DNA of 64,000 nucleotides from Bacteroidota bacterium (GTDB lineage Bacteria; Bacteroidota; Bacteroidia; 2-12-FULL-35-15): NCBI GenBank assembly GCA_029237775.1, contig JAQZBR010000004.1, positions 248,001 to 312,000 of the forward strand, read 5' to 3'. Shown piece by piece: positions 34,576 to 42,336 of this stretch (position 1 is its first letter; each line of letters starts with the position of its first letter). The notes under the pieces were generated by a model. It saw only the letters and a program-made list of their open reading frames with translations, ran no database searches and was not told where the DNA came from. The position numbers and the translations under genes were made by a program.

Positions 34576-35214
34576 ATGAAAAAAATTCTACTTCTCAGTT
34601 TACTTGCTTTCTCATCTGTTGCTTTGAAAGCACAGACATTAAATTGCAATAACTTTTGCGTTCTGGGTATGACGCTGGACGCGGTTGCCCACAGACTTAA
34701 TGTTACCATTGCAAATAATGACACTAATTTTGTGAACTACCCAACAGTTGTTGTAACCAACGCAGCGGGCGATACGGTAGGAAATATCGAAAACACTTTT
34801 TATCTGTTCGGACAGCCCGCAAACGACACTACGGTTCATAACATATCTACTACTCTCACTACCCTTCCCTCTTCTTTCACCGGATTCGTTTATCTGACTG
34901 ATCAGGTTTGGGATCTCACCTGCATGTTTGGTTTTCCGATGAGCTGTAGTGTCGGAATTACTGAAAACAATCCAACAGCAAACATTTCGATCTATCCTAA
35001 TCCTGCAACTGATAAGATCACATTAGAACTTAACAACAGTAACAACAAAACTATGGCGATAAATATTTTTGATGTTGCAGGAAAAACTGTGAAGGCATAC
35101 AACACAAATGCAGAGAAACTTGTAATTGATCGCGATGGCTTAGAGAGCGGGCTATATTTTGTTTCAATAGCTGTTGAAGGGAAAAGAGTGACGAGGAAGT
35201 TGGTGATCAAGTAA
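34576..35214 (+). CDS. Secreted protein with type A T9SS sorting domain
   Basis: The 212-residue protein has a signal peptide (LLLSLLAFSSVALKAQ), a 110-residue Thr/Asn-rich domain with four Cys, then the type A T9SS C-terminal domain (about 135-212): ISIYPNPATDKITLEL, INIFDVAGKTV, GLYFVSIAVEGKRVTRKLVIK. It should be exported by Sec and then by the type IX system to the cell surface or medium. The passenger domain is not recognised. Confidence 0.88.
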   Translation: MKKILLLSLLAFSSVALKAQTLNCNNFCVLGMTLDAVAHRLNVTIANNDTNFVNYPTVVVTNAAGDTVGNIENTFYLFGQPANDTTVHNISTTLTTLPSSFTGFVYLTDQVWDLTCMFGFPMSCSVGITENNPTANISIYPNPATDKITLELNNSNNKTMAINIFDVAGKTVKAYNTNAEKLVIDRDGLESGLYFVSIAVEGKRVTRKLVIK

Positions 35215-35230
35215 AACAATTACTTTGAGA

Positions 35231-35281
35231 AGATCCCGTGTCCCCGGATCAGTTACGGGGCAGGCGGAGTACGGGATGACG
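35231..35281. repeat. Nested palindromic intergenic repeat (GATCCCGT...ACGGGATG)
   Basis: An outer ATCCCGT/ACGGGAT pair encloses an inner CCCCG/CGGGG pair with a 9-base loop, so the element can fold into a two-stem structure. It lies after the T9SS-cargo gene and reads on into CGTTCTA, as the element near 55079 does. The rest of the spacer to 35430 holds no gene that could be supported. Confidence 0.65.
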
Positions 35282-35430
35282 TTCTAAGAGAAATATTGGT
35301 AACTATGGGGAGATCCGTAGTCGGAGCACAGACTAAACAGAACATACGATGTCGGGCAATAGAATCAAGGATTCAAATGAAAATTTTCGGGCGACTCGTC
35401 TACGAACTCTTACCTACCCACTCCCGACTA

Positions 35431-36795
35431 CTAAGGGAATTTCACGCCATCACACTCAGCGCAATTTATGGTAGGAATTACTGAATTGAATTTATTGTTG
35501 ATCGCTTTTACAAATTCATTCGCGATGAGAGCATAACCCTTTTGATTTGGGTGAAATCCGTCAAGGCTGAAAAAGCCTCCGGTAACAAATGTTGTATTAT
35601 AATCAACCCCATTCCATTTTATACCTGCTTTAACTGAATTGAAGTAATTATTCACATCGACAAGCGCGAAATTATACTGCGCAGCCTTTTGTGCGATCAC
35701 GCTGTTGTATGAATAAATAGCCTGGTCGATCTCATACACTTCAGAGCTATCAAGTACATAACGATCATGGATGGTATTTACAAGAAGTCCGTATTGTTCA
35801 CACTTCATGGAATCAAGAGGAACAGATAAAGTAATGTATTCCCCTGTATGAAGCTGCCTGAATCCGGTCGGATGTAAAAGATCATCGATGACAAACCCGT
35901 TTCGTCCTTCATGGAAATTAATATGCTCCAGGCCGGAAGGTGTATATACATCGTTCAGATCATCTGCCTGCTCCTGCGTTATTACTGCATTGTCCCAGGC
36001 CACAAGAGTGTAGTACGGAAAAACCCTGAAATCAGGGATATTGGCAATAACGCCTTTTGCACCATTAGCAGTCAATCCGCGAAGGAGTGAATCCAGGTAA
36101 TTTGAGAATACAGAGGCTGTGGGAATATTTCCGGAAGCTCCTCCACTCGAAGCGAAATTATATATCTCTTCCATCCCAACCCATGCTGTTATGAAAGAAG
36201 CATTCTGATCCTTTGCATCGGTGTACATAGTTGATACTCCCGGGTTGCCTGCTATTCTGTTGTAATATGGATTTTTGTTTCCTGTTGGAGAGAAAGGCTC
36301 ACCGAATGCAGGATTAAAATAATCAGCAATAGTTGCGTACGGAACTGTAAAGCTTTGAGTTGTATTGCCTGCAGTACCTGTCAAATAAGGCGCTGCGGCT
36401 GATAATGAGATCTGTGATTTTAACGGAGATAAAGAAGTCACACCTTTGCAATCCGTTTTATTTCCTAAATGACTGGCACCAATGAACCAGCTTTCCCAAG
36501 GTTTGCTGTTTAGTCCGAGCCCTGTATTATCAGGCATCATCACCTGACGAAACGCTGTTCCCCCGACAAGCTTAAATTGTTCGGCAAGCAAAGCAGGAAT
36601 GGAATATTGTTGTCCCTTCATGTAAAGAGCGCCATCCTGATACCCTGCCATATAGTTTCCGCCAACAGCGACAGTCTTTGAAAAATCTGCATCACCAGGT
36701 TTTGGTTCCGGTCCTTCGAGGTTTGGACTGCAGCATATTATTGAGAAAACTACTGAGAGAAAAAAAGAAATTTTCAGGGTAATAACTTTTTTCAT
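35431..36795 (-). CDS. SGNH/GDSL-like lipoprotein with degenerate active site
   Basis: The 454-residue protein has a lipoprotein signal (FSIICCSP, Cys21/22). The fold is the Bacteroidota SGNH lipase type. Block I normally reads V-A-I-G-N-S-L-T-A-G-Y but here is VAVGGNYMAGY, with Asn47 in place of the nucleophile serine. The block III region, normally WIGNND, reads WVGMEEI, so its Asn is lost too. The last block is intact (DGFHPNQKGYALIANEF). It is likely a non-catalytic or altered-function outer-membrane lipoprotein. It follows the NifU-like gene by 10 bases in the same operon. Confidence 0.82.
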   Translation of the reverse strand: MKKVITLKISFFLSVVFSIICCSPNLEGPEPKPGDADFSKTVAVGGNYMAGYQDGALYMKGQQYSIPALLAEQFKLVGGTAFRQVMMPDNTGLGLNSKPWESWFIGASHLGNKTDCKGVTSLSPLKSQISLSAAAPYLTGTAGNTTQSFTVPYATIADYFNPAFGEPFSPTGNKNPYYNRIAGNPGVSTMYTDAKDQNASFITAWVGMEEIYNFASSGGASGNIPTASVFSNYLDSLLRGLTANGAKGVIANIPDFRVFPYYTLVAWDNAVITQEQADDLNDVYTPSGLEHINFHEGRNGFVIDDLLHPTGFRQLHTGEYITLSVPLDSMKCEQYGLLVNTIHDRYVLDSSEVYEIDQAIYSYNSVIAQKAAQYNFALVDVNNYFNSVKAGIKWNGVDYNTTFVTGGFFSLDGFHPNQKGYALIANEFVKAINNKFNSVIPTINCAECDGVKFP

Positions 36796-36805
36796 AGCGG
36801 ATGTT

Positions 36806-37054
36806 TTAAAATGCCGGAGTTAAATTTACTGCTTCAACGCCTGTAATTTCAGGGACAGATCTTTTGATCGTTTCTTCGATTCCTGCCTTCATTGTCATCA
36901 TGCTCATGGAACACGATTTACAGGCACCAAGCAATTCAAGCCTAGCAACTTTCTCATCTGTTATTTCCACAAGCGATACATCGCCCCCATCTGCCTTTAA
37001 GTATGGGCGGATCTGATCTAATGCGTCTTCTACTCTTTTTGTTAATTCTATCAT
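36806..37054 (-). CDS. NifU-like Fe-S scaffold domain protein
   Basis: The 82-residue protein is a single NifU C-terminal domain with the cluster-binding C-x2-C at Cys45 and Cys48 (LLGACKSCSMSMMTMKAGIEE) and the opening VEDALDQIRPYLKADGGDV. It carries Fe-S clusters to target proteins. It lies downstream of mrp on the same strand, another Fe-S carrier, separated by a repeat-rich 256-base spacer. Confidence 0.95.
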   Translation of the reverse strand: MIELTKRVEDALDQIRPYLKADGGDVSLVEITDEKVARLELLGACKSCSMSMMTMKAGIEETIKRSVPEITGVEAVNLTPAF

Positions 37055-37310
37055 TATTCTATCTACTAATTACGTCTACGAATTACGAATAAATACGAAT
37101 CTGTGGTACGGATAACGAATCTGTACGAACTTACTAATCTGTGTGTTAAAAAAACTATTCCCTCCTAATCATCACCTCTAAAACACCCTAACCCCTCGCT
37201 AAAGGGGAAAGGATTCCGGTCTCCTAAATTTTAGTATTGAACTATAATCTCCGTTATAACCGTCTACGAACTTCCAACTACAAACTGTTCAACCGTCTAC
37301 GAACTACCTA
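37055..37310. repeat. Low-complexity intergenic repeat region (ACGAAT and CTACGAACT motifs)
   Basis: The 256-base spacer is built of degenerate ACGAATCT, GTCTACGAACT and ACTAACTA units, and a CCCTAACCCCT...AAGGGGAA palindrome near 37189-37211. The same ACGAATAAACACGAATCTACG-type motif is present at 30899-30936. No gene is seen in it. These are probably remnants of mobile or slippage-expanded intergenic repeats. Confidence 0.6.
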
Positions 37311-38414
37311 CTAACTAACAACCTCCGCTCTTCCCACTCCGTTCTCCGCTCTTCTCGCGTTCACCATCGAAACCTGTTGCGCCACTTTGCTTGCCATTTC
37401 CATGAAAGCAATTGATTGCGGAGTACCATCCTGCATTACTGCCGGGCGGCCTGCATCTCCTGCTTCACAAATACTCTGTACGAGCGGGATCTCACCAAGC
37501 AACGGCACATCCAGCTTTTCAGCAAGCATCTTTGCTCCGTCCTTACCAAAGATATAATATTTATTGTTCGGAAGCTCAGCCGGAGTGAAATACGACATAT
37601 TCTCAACGATCCCTAAAACAGGAACGTTGATCTGCGGTAGCTGAAACATTCCAACACCTTTTTGTGCGTCAGCTAAAGCTACATTTTGCGGGGTGCTTAC
37701 GATCACAACTCCGTTCAACGGAATTGCGCCTACAAGCGATAAATGAATATCACCTGTCCCCGGAGGAAGATCAATGATCATATAATCAAGCTCACCCCAA
37801 TCCGCATCCGCAAACATTTGGGTCAGCGCTTTTGCAGCCATTGGCCCGCGCCATACAATGGCCTGTGATGTATCTGCAAAGAAACCAATCGATAGTAATT
37901 TTACTCCATAGCTTTCAACAGGAATGATCTTATTCACTCCGTCAATTACTTTGATCATCGGTTTTTCATGCACCACATCAAACATGATGGTTTGTGACGG
38001 GCCGTAAATATCGGCATCAACCAAACCAACCGAAGCACCCTGTTTAGTTAAGGCCACTGCAAGGTTTGAAGCAACGGTAGATTTTCCCACACCCCCTTTT
38101 CCGGAAGCTACGGCAATAATATTTTTAACTTTTGGTAATAAAGGTCCTGTCTTTTTGTTTCCAGTAACATCAGCGGTCATGTGAACTTTCACAATTGCTT
38201 CTTTGTCTACGAAGTGTAATACCGCGTTAACACAAGCTTTGTGGATCATATCCTTCATCGGACATGCAGGTGTGGTAAGTACAACAGTGAAGTTTACATT
38301 CTTTCCGTTTACTTCCAGATCTTTTATCATTCCAAGGGTGACAAGATCTTTTTTCAGATCCGGATCATCCACATTTTTTAATGCTTCTAAAACTTGTTCT
38401 TTTGTAATGCTCAT
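37311..38414 (-). CDS. mrp: Mrp/NBP35-type Fe-S carrier ATPase
   Basis: The 367-residue protein has an N-terminal MIP18/DUF59 domain (residues 1-85, with TTPACPMKDMI) and a P-loop ATPase of the ApbC/Nbp35 type with the deviant Walker A SGKGGVGKSTVASN (about 108-121) and MIIDLPPGTGD. It assembles or carries Fe-S clusters. The ENMSYFTPAELP segment replaces the C-x2-C found in some relatives, as is usual for Bacteroidota. The ATG at 38414 was chosen because a perfect -7 box lies at 38442-38449, which excludes an in-frame ATG at 38465. Confidence 0.95.
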   Translation of the reverse strand: MSITKEQVLEALKNVDDPDLKKDLVTLGMIKDLEVNGKNVNFTVVLTTPACPMKDMIHKACVNAVLHFVDKEAIVKVHMTADVTGNKKTGPLLPKVKNIIAVASGKGGVGKSTVASNLAVALTKQGASVGLVDADIYGPSQTIMFDVVHEKPMIKVIDGVNKIIPVESYGVKLLSIGFFADTSQAIVWRGPMAAKALTQMFADADWGELDYMIIDLPPGTGDIHLSLVGAIPLNGVVIVSTPQNVALADAQKGVGMFQLPQINVPVLGIVENMSYFTPAELPNNKYYIFGKDGAKMLAEKLDVPLLGEIPLVQSICEAGDAGRPAVMQDGTPQSIAFMEMASKVAQQVSMVNARRAENGVGRAEVVS

Positions 38415-38441
38415 GGGTAATTGAGGGGATTTTTTGTGGTA

Positions 38442-38449
38442 CAAAGATA
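38442..38449 (-). promoter_or_regulatory. -7 box of mrp
   Basis: TATCTTTG on the minus strand fits TAnnTTTG exactly. A longer reading from 38465 would begin upstream of this box, so it decides the mrp start. Confidence 0.65.
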
Positions 38450-38465
38450 CGGAAAAATTTACCAC

Positions 38466-38894
38466 GGAAGAGCGGAGAAAATGGTGTATTAAATAACAGG
38501 TGATTTCTGTTTAGTCTGTCTCAGGGTCGGAAGGTTTGATCCACGAAAAATGAATACGAGAGCTCTGTATATTTTATGCAACAGGCTTGACCACGAGATT
38601 CAAAAGAATTCTGGCAAAGGATCTCTCCAGTTTAAACAGTTGAAGCAATCGGTATTAACATTCATGGTAATTTATACCCCAAACAAATAAATGCTCGCTG
38701 GAGCTTTTACAGTACAGACCGCAGATTTGAATAAAACTTACCGGCAGGGGTGCTGTAGTTCCGCTGGAACAAATTTTGTCCGTACTTATACGAAGTGCGA
38801 ATCGCTAAAATAGTAAGGGAGAAAAAACACCTCTCACTTTTTTCATCAGCGAAAATTGCTATCAGTCTTTTCAATATTCATCATTTCTTTACCC
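38466..38894. other. 429-base spacer between mrp and kaiC with a possible 46-residue frame
   Basis: Between the divergent mrp and kaiC genes the only frame worth noting runs 38550-38690 on the plus strand (MNTRALYILCNRLDHEIQKN and 26 more residues). It has no clear promoter or family and may be chance. No perfect TAnnTTTG box was found ahead of kaiC. The length is unusual for this gene-dense window. Confidence 0.3.
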
Positions 38895-40391
38895 ATGGTC
38901 AAAGCTAAAAAATCAAAAACTCCCGATGCGAAATTTCCAAAAGCAATAACCGGTATTGCCGGACTGGACGTACTTACAAACGGTGGGCTTCCGAAGAACC
39001 GGCCCACTCTAATTGTAGGGAATGCCGGATGCGGAAAAACAATCATGGCAATGGAGTTTCTCATAAGAGGCATCGAATTATTTGATGAGCCGGCTGTATT
39101 TATGGCCTTCGAAGAAAAGACAGATGAGCTCATATTGAATGTTAAGTCTCTGGGATTTGATATCAGGAAACACCGCGAGAATGGTAAAATATATCTTGAA
39201 TATGTAAAAGTTAATCCGGATGAACGAAAGGCCGGCCAGTACGATATTGAAGGTTTATTCGTGAGGCTTGGACTAGCAATAGATAAGGTCAAGGCTAAAC
39301 GAGTGGTACTTGATTCATTGGATACATTATTTAACGGATTTGACCCTGCAATCCTTCGGGTAGAATTCAAAAGGCTTCTTACTTGGCTAAAAGACAAAAA
39401 TGTGACTGCAATTATTACAGGCGAGTCGGGATCTGAGTTTTATACACGTAATGGAATAGAAGAATATGTGGCGGATTGCGTGATGGTATTGGACAATCGG
39501 GTTATCAACCAGGTTACCACCAGGCGTCTGCGAATCGTTAAATACCGAGGTTCTATTCATGGCAATAACGAATATCCATTTCTCATTGATGAAAAAGGCA
39601 TCACGGTTTTACCTGTAATTAGTGAAGGTTTAAGTCAGAAATCAAGCAGCGACAGGATCTCATGCGGTGTTGAGTCGCTTGATGAGATGCTGGATGGAAA
39701 AGGATATTTTGTGGGCAGCAGTGTTCTTGTATCAGGAACTGCTGGCACTGGGAAAACCAGTGTGGCTGCGGCATTTGCAGAAAGTGTGTGTAACAATAAA
39801 CAACGCTGTCTTTTCTGTGCTTTTGAAGAAGCACCCAACCAGGTGATACGAAATATGAAATCCATTGGATTGCACCTGAATTCAAGGGTAAAATCAGGGC
39901 AACTAAGTTTTTATTATGCAAGGCCAACTTTGCAAAATCTTGAGTTGCATTTTATTGCAATTAAGAAAATTATTAAAGAATTCGACCCTTCCGTTGTTAT
40001 CCTTGATCCCATTACGAATTTAATGACGGAAGGTCCAAACAGTGATGTCAGAGGCATGCTCACAAGATTTGTGGATTATTTAAAGGTCGAACAAATTACC
40101 GTGTTATTCACGGCCGCAATAACAGTAGGTTCAATTGAACGAAACCCGAGTGATGAAGGGATTTCATCTATGGTGGACACCTGGATGATGGTGCAGGACA
40201 TAGAGGTGGATGGCGAACGGACACGAAGCCTTTGTGTCATGAAATCAAGGGGCATGAAACACTCGAATCAGGTTAAAAGATTTGAAATCTCATCTAGCGG
40301 AATTACCATCAGCAAAATCGTTGACAACATAGATGACACTAAAAAACGTAAACTCAAAGAACATAAGAACCTGTCCACTACAAAAGCATAG
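38895..40391 (+). CDS. kaiC: KaiC-like dual-domain ATPase
   Basis: The 498-residue protein has two KaiC/RecA domains. CI holds the P-loop GNAGCGKT (42-49) and the catalytic Glu pair in AFEE (74-75); CII holds GTAGTGKT (281-288) and AFEE (311-312). The region corresponding to the autophosphorylation site of cyanobacterial KaiC (HIST, Ser431/Thr432) reads GISSMVDT here, with Ser424 and Ser425. The ATG at 38895 (MVKAKKSK) was preferred to an in-frame one 39 bases upstream, which adds a non-family hydrophobic stretch. It leads a kaiC-kaiB-kinase operon. Whether it forms a clock, a timer or a stress regulator cannot be read from sequence. Confidence 0.93.
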   Translation: MVKAKKSKTPDAKFPKAITGIAGLDVLTNGGLPKNRPTLIVGNAGCGKTIMAMEFLIRGIELFDEPAVFMAFEEKTDELILNVKSLGFDIRKHRENGKIYLEYVKVNPDERKAGQYDIEGLFVRLGLAIDKVKAKRVVLDSLDTLFNGFDPAILRVEFKRLLTWLKDKNVTAIITGESGSEFYTRNGIEEYVADCVMVLDNRVINQVTTRRLRIVKYRGSIHGNNEYPFLIDEKGITVLPVISEGLSQKSSSDRISCGVESLDEMLDGKGYFVGSSVLVSGTAGTGKTSVAAAFAESVCNNKQRCLFCAFEEAPNQVIRNMKSIGLHLNSRVKSGQLSFYYARPTLQNLELHFIAIKKIIKEFDPSVVILDPITNLMTEGPNSDVRGMLTRFVDYLKVEQITVLFTAAITVGSIERNPSDEGISSMVDTWMMVQDIEVDGERTRSLCVMKSRGMKHSNQVKRFEISSSGITISKIVDNIDDTKKRKLKEHKNLSTTKA

Positions 40392-40434
40392 AATCGCTGA
40401 CCGTAAATATTTTACCAGGATAAATCAATTATTG

Positions 40435-40782
40435 ATGAAAAAAACAACTAAAACCGCAGCCAAAACCCCAAAGAAAATGACTGCGAAGTCAAAGTCTAAG
40501 GATTTCCCGGATGAAAAATATATTCTTCAATTATTTATAGCCGGAATCTTACCGAACTCCCTGCGTGCGGTTGAAAATATAAATTCTATTTGCGAGAAAT
40601 ATTTGAAGGGAAGATATGAATTAGAAATAATTGATATACATCAGCAACCGGATCTTGCTCTTGATTCAGAAATAATCGCCATACCGGCATTGATAAAAAA
40701 ATCCCCATTACCTGAAGAAAGAATGATAGGAGATTTATCTGATACAAAAAGTGTTTTAATTGGCCTTAGGATCAAAAATTAA
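40435..40782 (+). CDS. kaiB: KaiB-like protein
   Basis: The 115-residue protein has a Lys/Thr-rich N-terminal extension of about 28 residues, then the KaiB fold: YILQLFIAGILPNSLRAVEN, KYLKGRYELEIIDIHQQP, IIAIPALIKKSPLPEERMIGDLSD. These match cyanobacterial KaiB at most signature positions. The ATG at 40435 is 43 bases after kaiC; a reading from 40333 would overlap kaiC and was not used. It should bind the CI ring of the adjacent KaiC. A kinase gene follows 15 bases on. Confidence 0.93.
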   Translation: MKKTTKTAAKTPKKMTAKSKSKDFPDEKYILQLFIAGILPNSLRAVENINSICEKYLKGRYELEIIDIHQQPDLALDSEIIAIPALIKKSPLPEERMIGDLSDTKSVLIGLRIKN

Positions 40783-40797
40783 TATTTAAGATACCAA

Positions 40798-42090
40798 ATG
40801 AAAAGTATTAATAAGCTTTTAGAAGAAATAGAGCAGCTGAATAAAGCTCATGAAAAGTTGAAGCAGGAATTGCTGGAAAGCAACAAATCCACTGATGCGA
40901 TCAAAACAGGGACTATCGATGCCCTCGTGCTCGAAGATAAAAATGAGCTTAAGGTTTATACTGATGCGGCTTCCGATAAAACTTACAGAATATTAATAGA
41001 AAGAATGAATGAAGGTGCCGTTACTCTTAGCAAAACGGGAATCATTTTATATTGTAATCAAAGTTTTTCAAACATGGTTAATCTTCCTTTGCAAAAAGTG
41101 ATAGGGAGTGAATTTAAAAATTTTATTGAAGCTCCTTCCAGAGAGAGTTTTGATATGCTTTTAAAATTAGCTGATGAGGAAAATACAAAAGAGCAGCTTA
41201 ATCTAAATTCACATGAAGGCAAGCTTATCCCTGTGCTGATGTCTGTAAATGCTTTGACAGTGGATAATAAGCTCCTTCTAAATCTTATTATTACAGACCT
41301 CACTATCCCGAACAGAAACCAGAAGAAATTAAAACTGAGTACAGCCCGATTAGTAAAAAAAACAGACGAACTTGAAATCGCCAATATCGATCTGGAATCC
41401 TTCAATTATATATCGAGCCACGACCTGCAGGAGCCGCTTCGCAAAATTCAAATCTTTGTTTCCATTATAATTGAGGAAGAAAAAAATAATTTATCCAGTA
41501 TAGGAAAAAAATATTTTCACAGAATGCAGGACACTGTAAAGCGTATGCAAATGCTGATAGATGATTTACATAAGTATTCGAGGGCCAAAAACACATCCTA
41601 CAAATTTGAAAAAGTTGATCTTAATTCAATAATCAGAGAGGTAAAAGAGGATTATGAAATTTCAATAAAGAAACACCATGCGGCTGTTATTTCAAAAGAC
41701 CTTTGCAAGGTGAACGGCATCCGTTTCCAATTGTTCCAACTCTTTCATAATCTTTTAGGCAACTCGTTGAAATTTGCAAAACCTCAGCAACCCCTTCGCG
41801 TGACAATAAAAAGCAAAACAGGAAAAGGGAAGACATTTAAGAATGAACAATTACTCCCTGATATAAATTATTGCCATATTTCATTTTCTGATAATGGAAT
41901 AGGCTTCGACCCGAAGTATAAAAATAGAATTTTTGAAGTATTTCAAAGACTCAGCAATACAGTAGATCCCAGCGGAACAGGCATTGGCCTTTCAATATGT
42001 AAAAGGATCGTTGATAATCACAAAGGGGTGATTACAGCCACTGGAAAAACAAATAAAGGTGTTACGTTTGATATATACCTTACTTCCTAA
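40798..42090 (+). CDS. PAS-domain sensor histidine kinase of the kai operon
   Basis: The 430-residue soluble kinase has an N-terminal coiled coil (about 1-35), a PAS domain (about 60-170), a second coiled coil, a HisKA dimerisation helix with phosphoacceptor His208 (SSHDLQEPLRKI) and an ATPase domain (NLLGNSLKFA, DNGIGFD, GTGIGLSIC). No membrane helix is present. Position last in a kaiC-kaiB operon suggests that it is the output or input kinase of the Kai module, like SasA or CikA in function, although it has no KaiB-like N-domain. No response regulator gene is adjacent. Confidence 0.92.
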   Translation: MKSINKLLEEIEQLNKAHEKLKQELLESNKSTDAIKTGTIDALVLEDKNELKVYTDAASDKTYRILIERMNEGAVTLSKTGIILYCNQSFSNMVNLPLQKVIGSEFKNFIEAPSRESFDMLLKLADEENTKEQLNLNSHEGKLIPVLMSVNALTVDNKLLLNLIITDLTIPNRNQKKLKLSTARLVKKTDELEIANIDLESFNYISSHDLQEPLRKIQIFVSIIIEEEKNNLSSIGKKYFHRMQDTVKRMQMLIDDLHKYSRAKNTSYKFEKVDLNSIIREVKEDYEISIKKHHAAVISKDLCKVNGIRFQLFQLFHNLLGNSLKFAKPQQPLRVTIKSKTGKGKTFKNEQLLPDINYCHISFSDNGIGFDPKYKNRIFEVFQRLSNTVDPSGTGIGLSICKRIVDNHKGVITATGKTNKGVTFDIYLTS

Positions 42091-42291
42091 AGAACTCTTG
42101 ACTGCGTCATTTTCTTACGAATTTAAGCAATTTATAAGGCTGTTTTAGCGTTATATTAATATAAGAAAGATGTTAAAACAGAAACGAGGAAACAACAGAT
42201 ACAAAAGTTTATCAAATTGAAATTTTAAAGAGTCGAAAGATGCAATGAAAATTCAAGGAAAATAAACAGCAACGAAAGTTGAATTTAATAA

Positions 42292-42336
42292 AAACACAGG
42301 ATTAACAGAATATCGTTAATTCTGTGTTTCTTTTTT
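42292..42336. terminator. Bidirectional terminator between the kai operon and the giant repeat protein
   Basis: AAACACAGGATTAAC and GTTAATTCTGTGTTT pair over 15 positions (one G-T) around an 8-base loop, with T-runs on both sides. It separates convergent genes. A 14-base palindrome TTATATTAATATAA lies upstream, near 42152. Confidence 0.88.

Noticed and set aside
38415-38465. Upstream start for mrp
   Set aside because: A perfect -7 box lies within the added segment, so those codons would not be transcribed in full.
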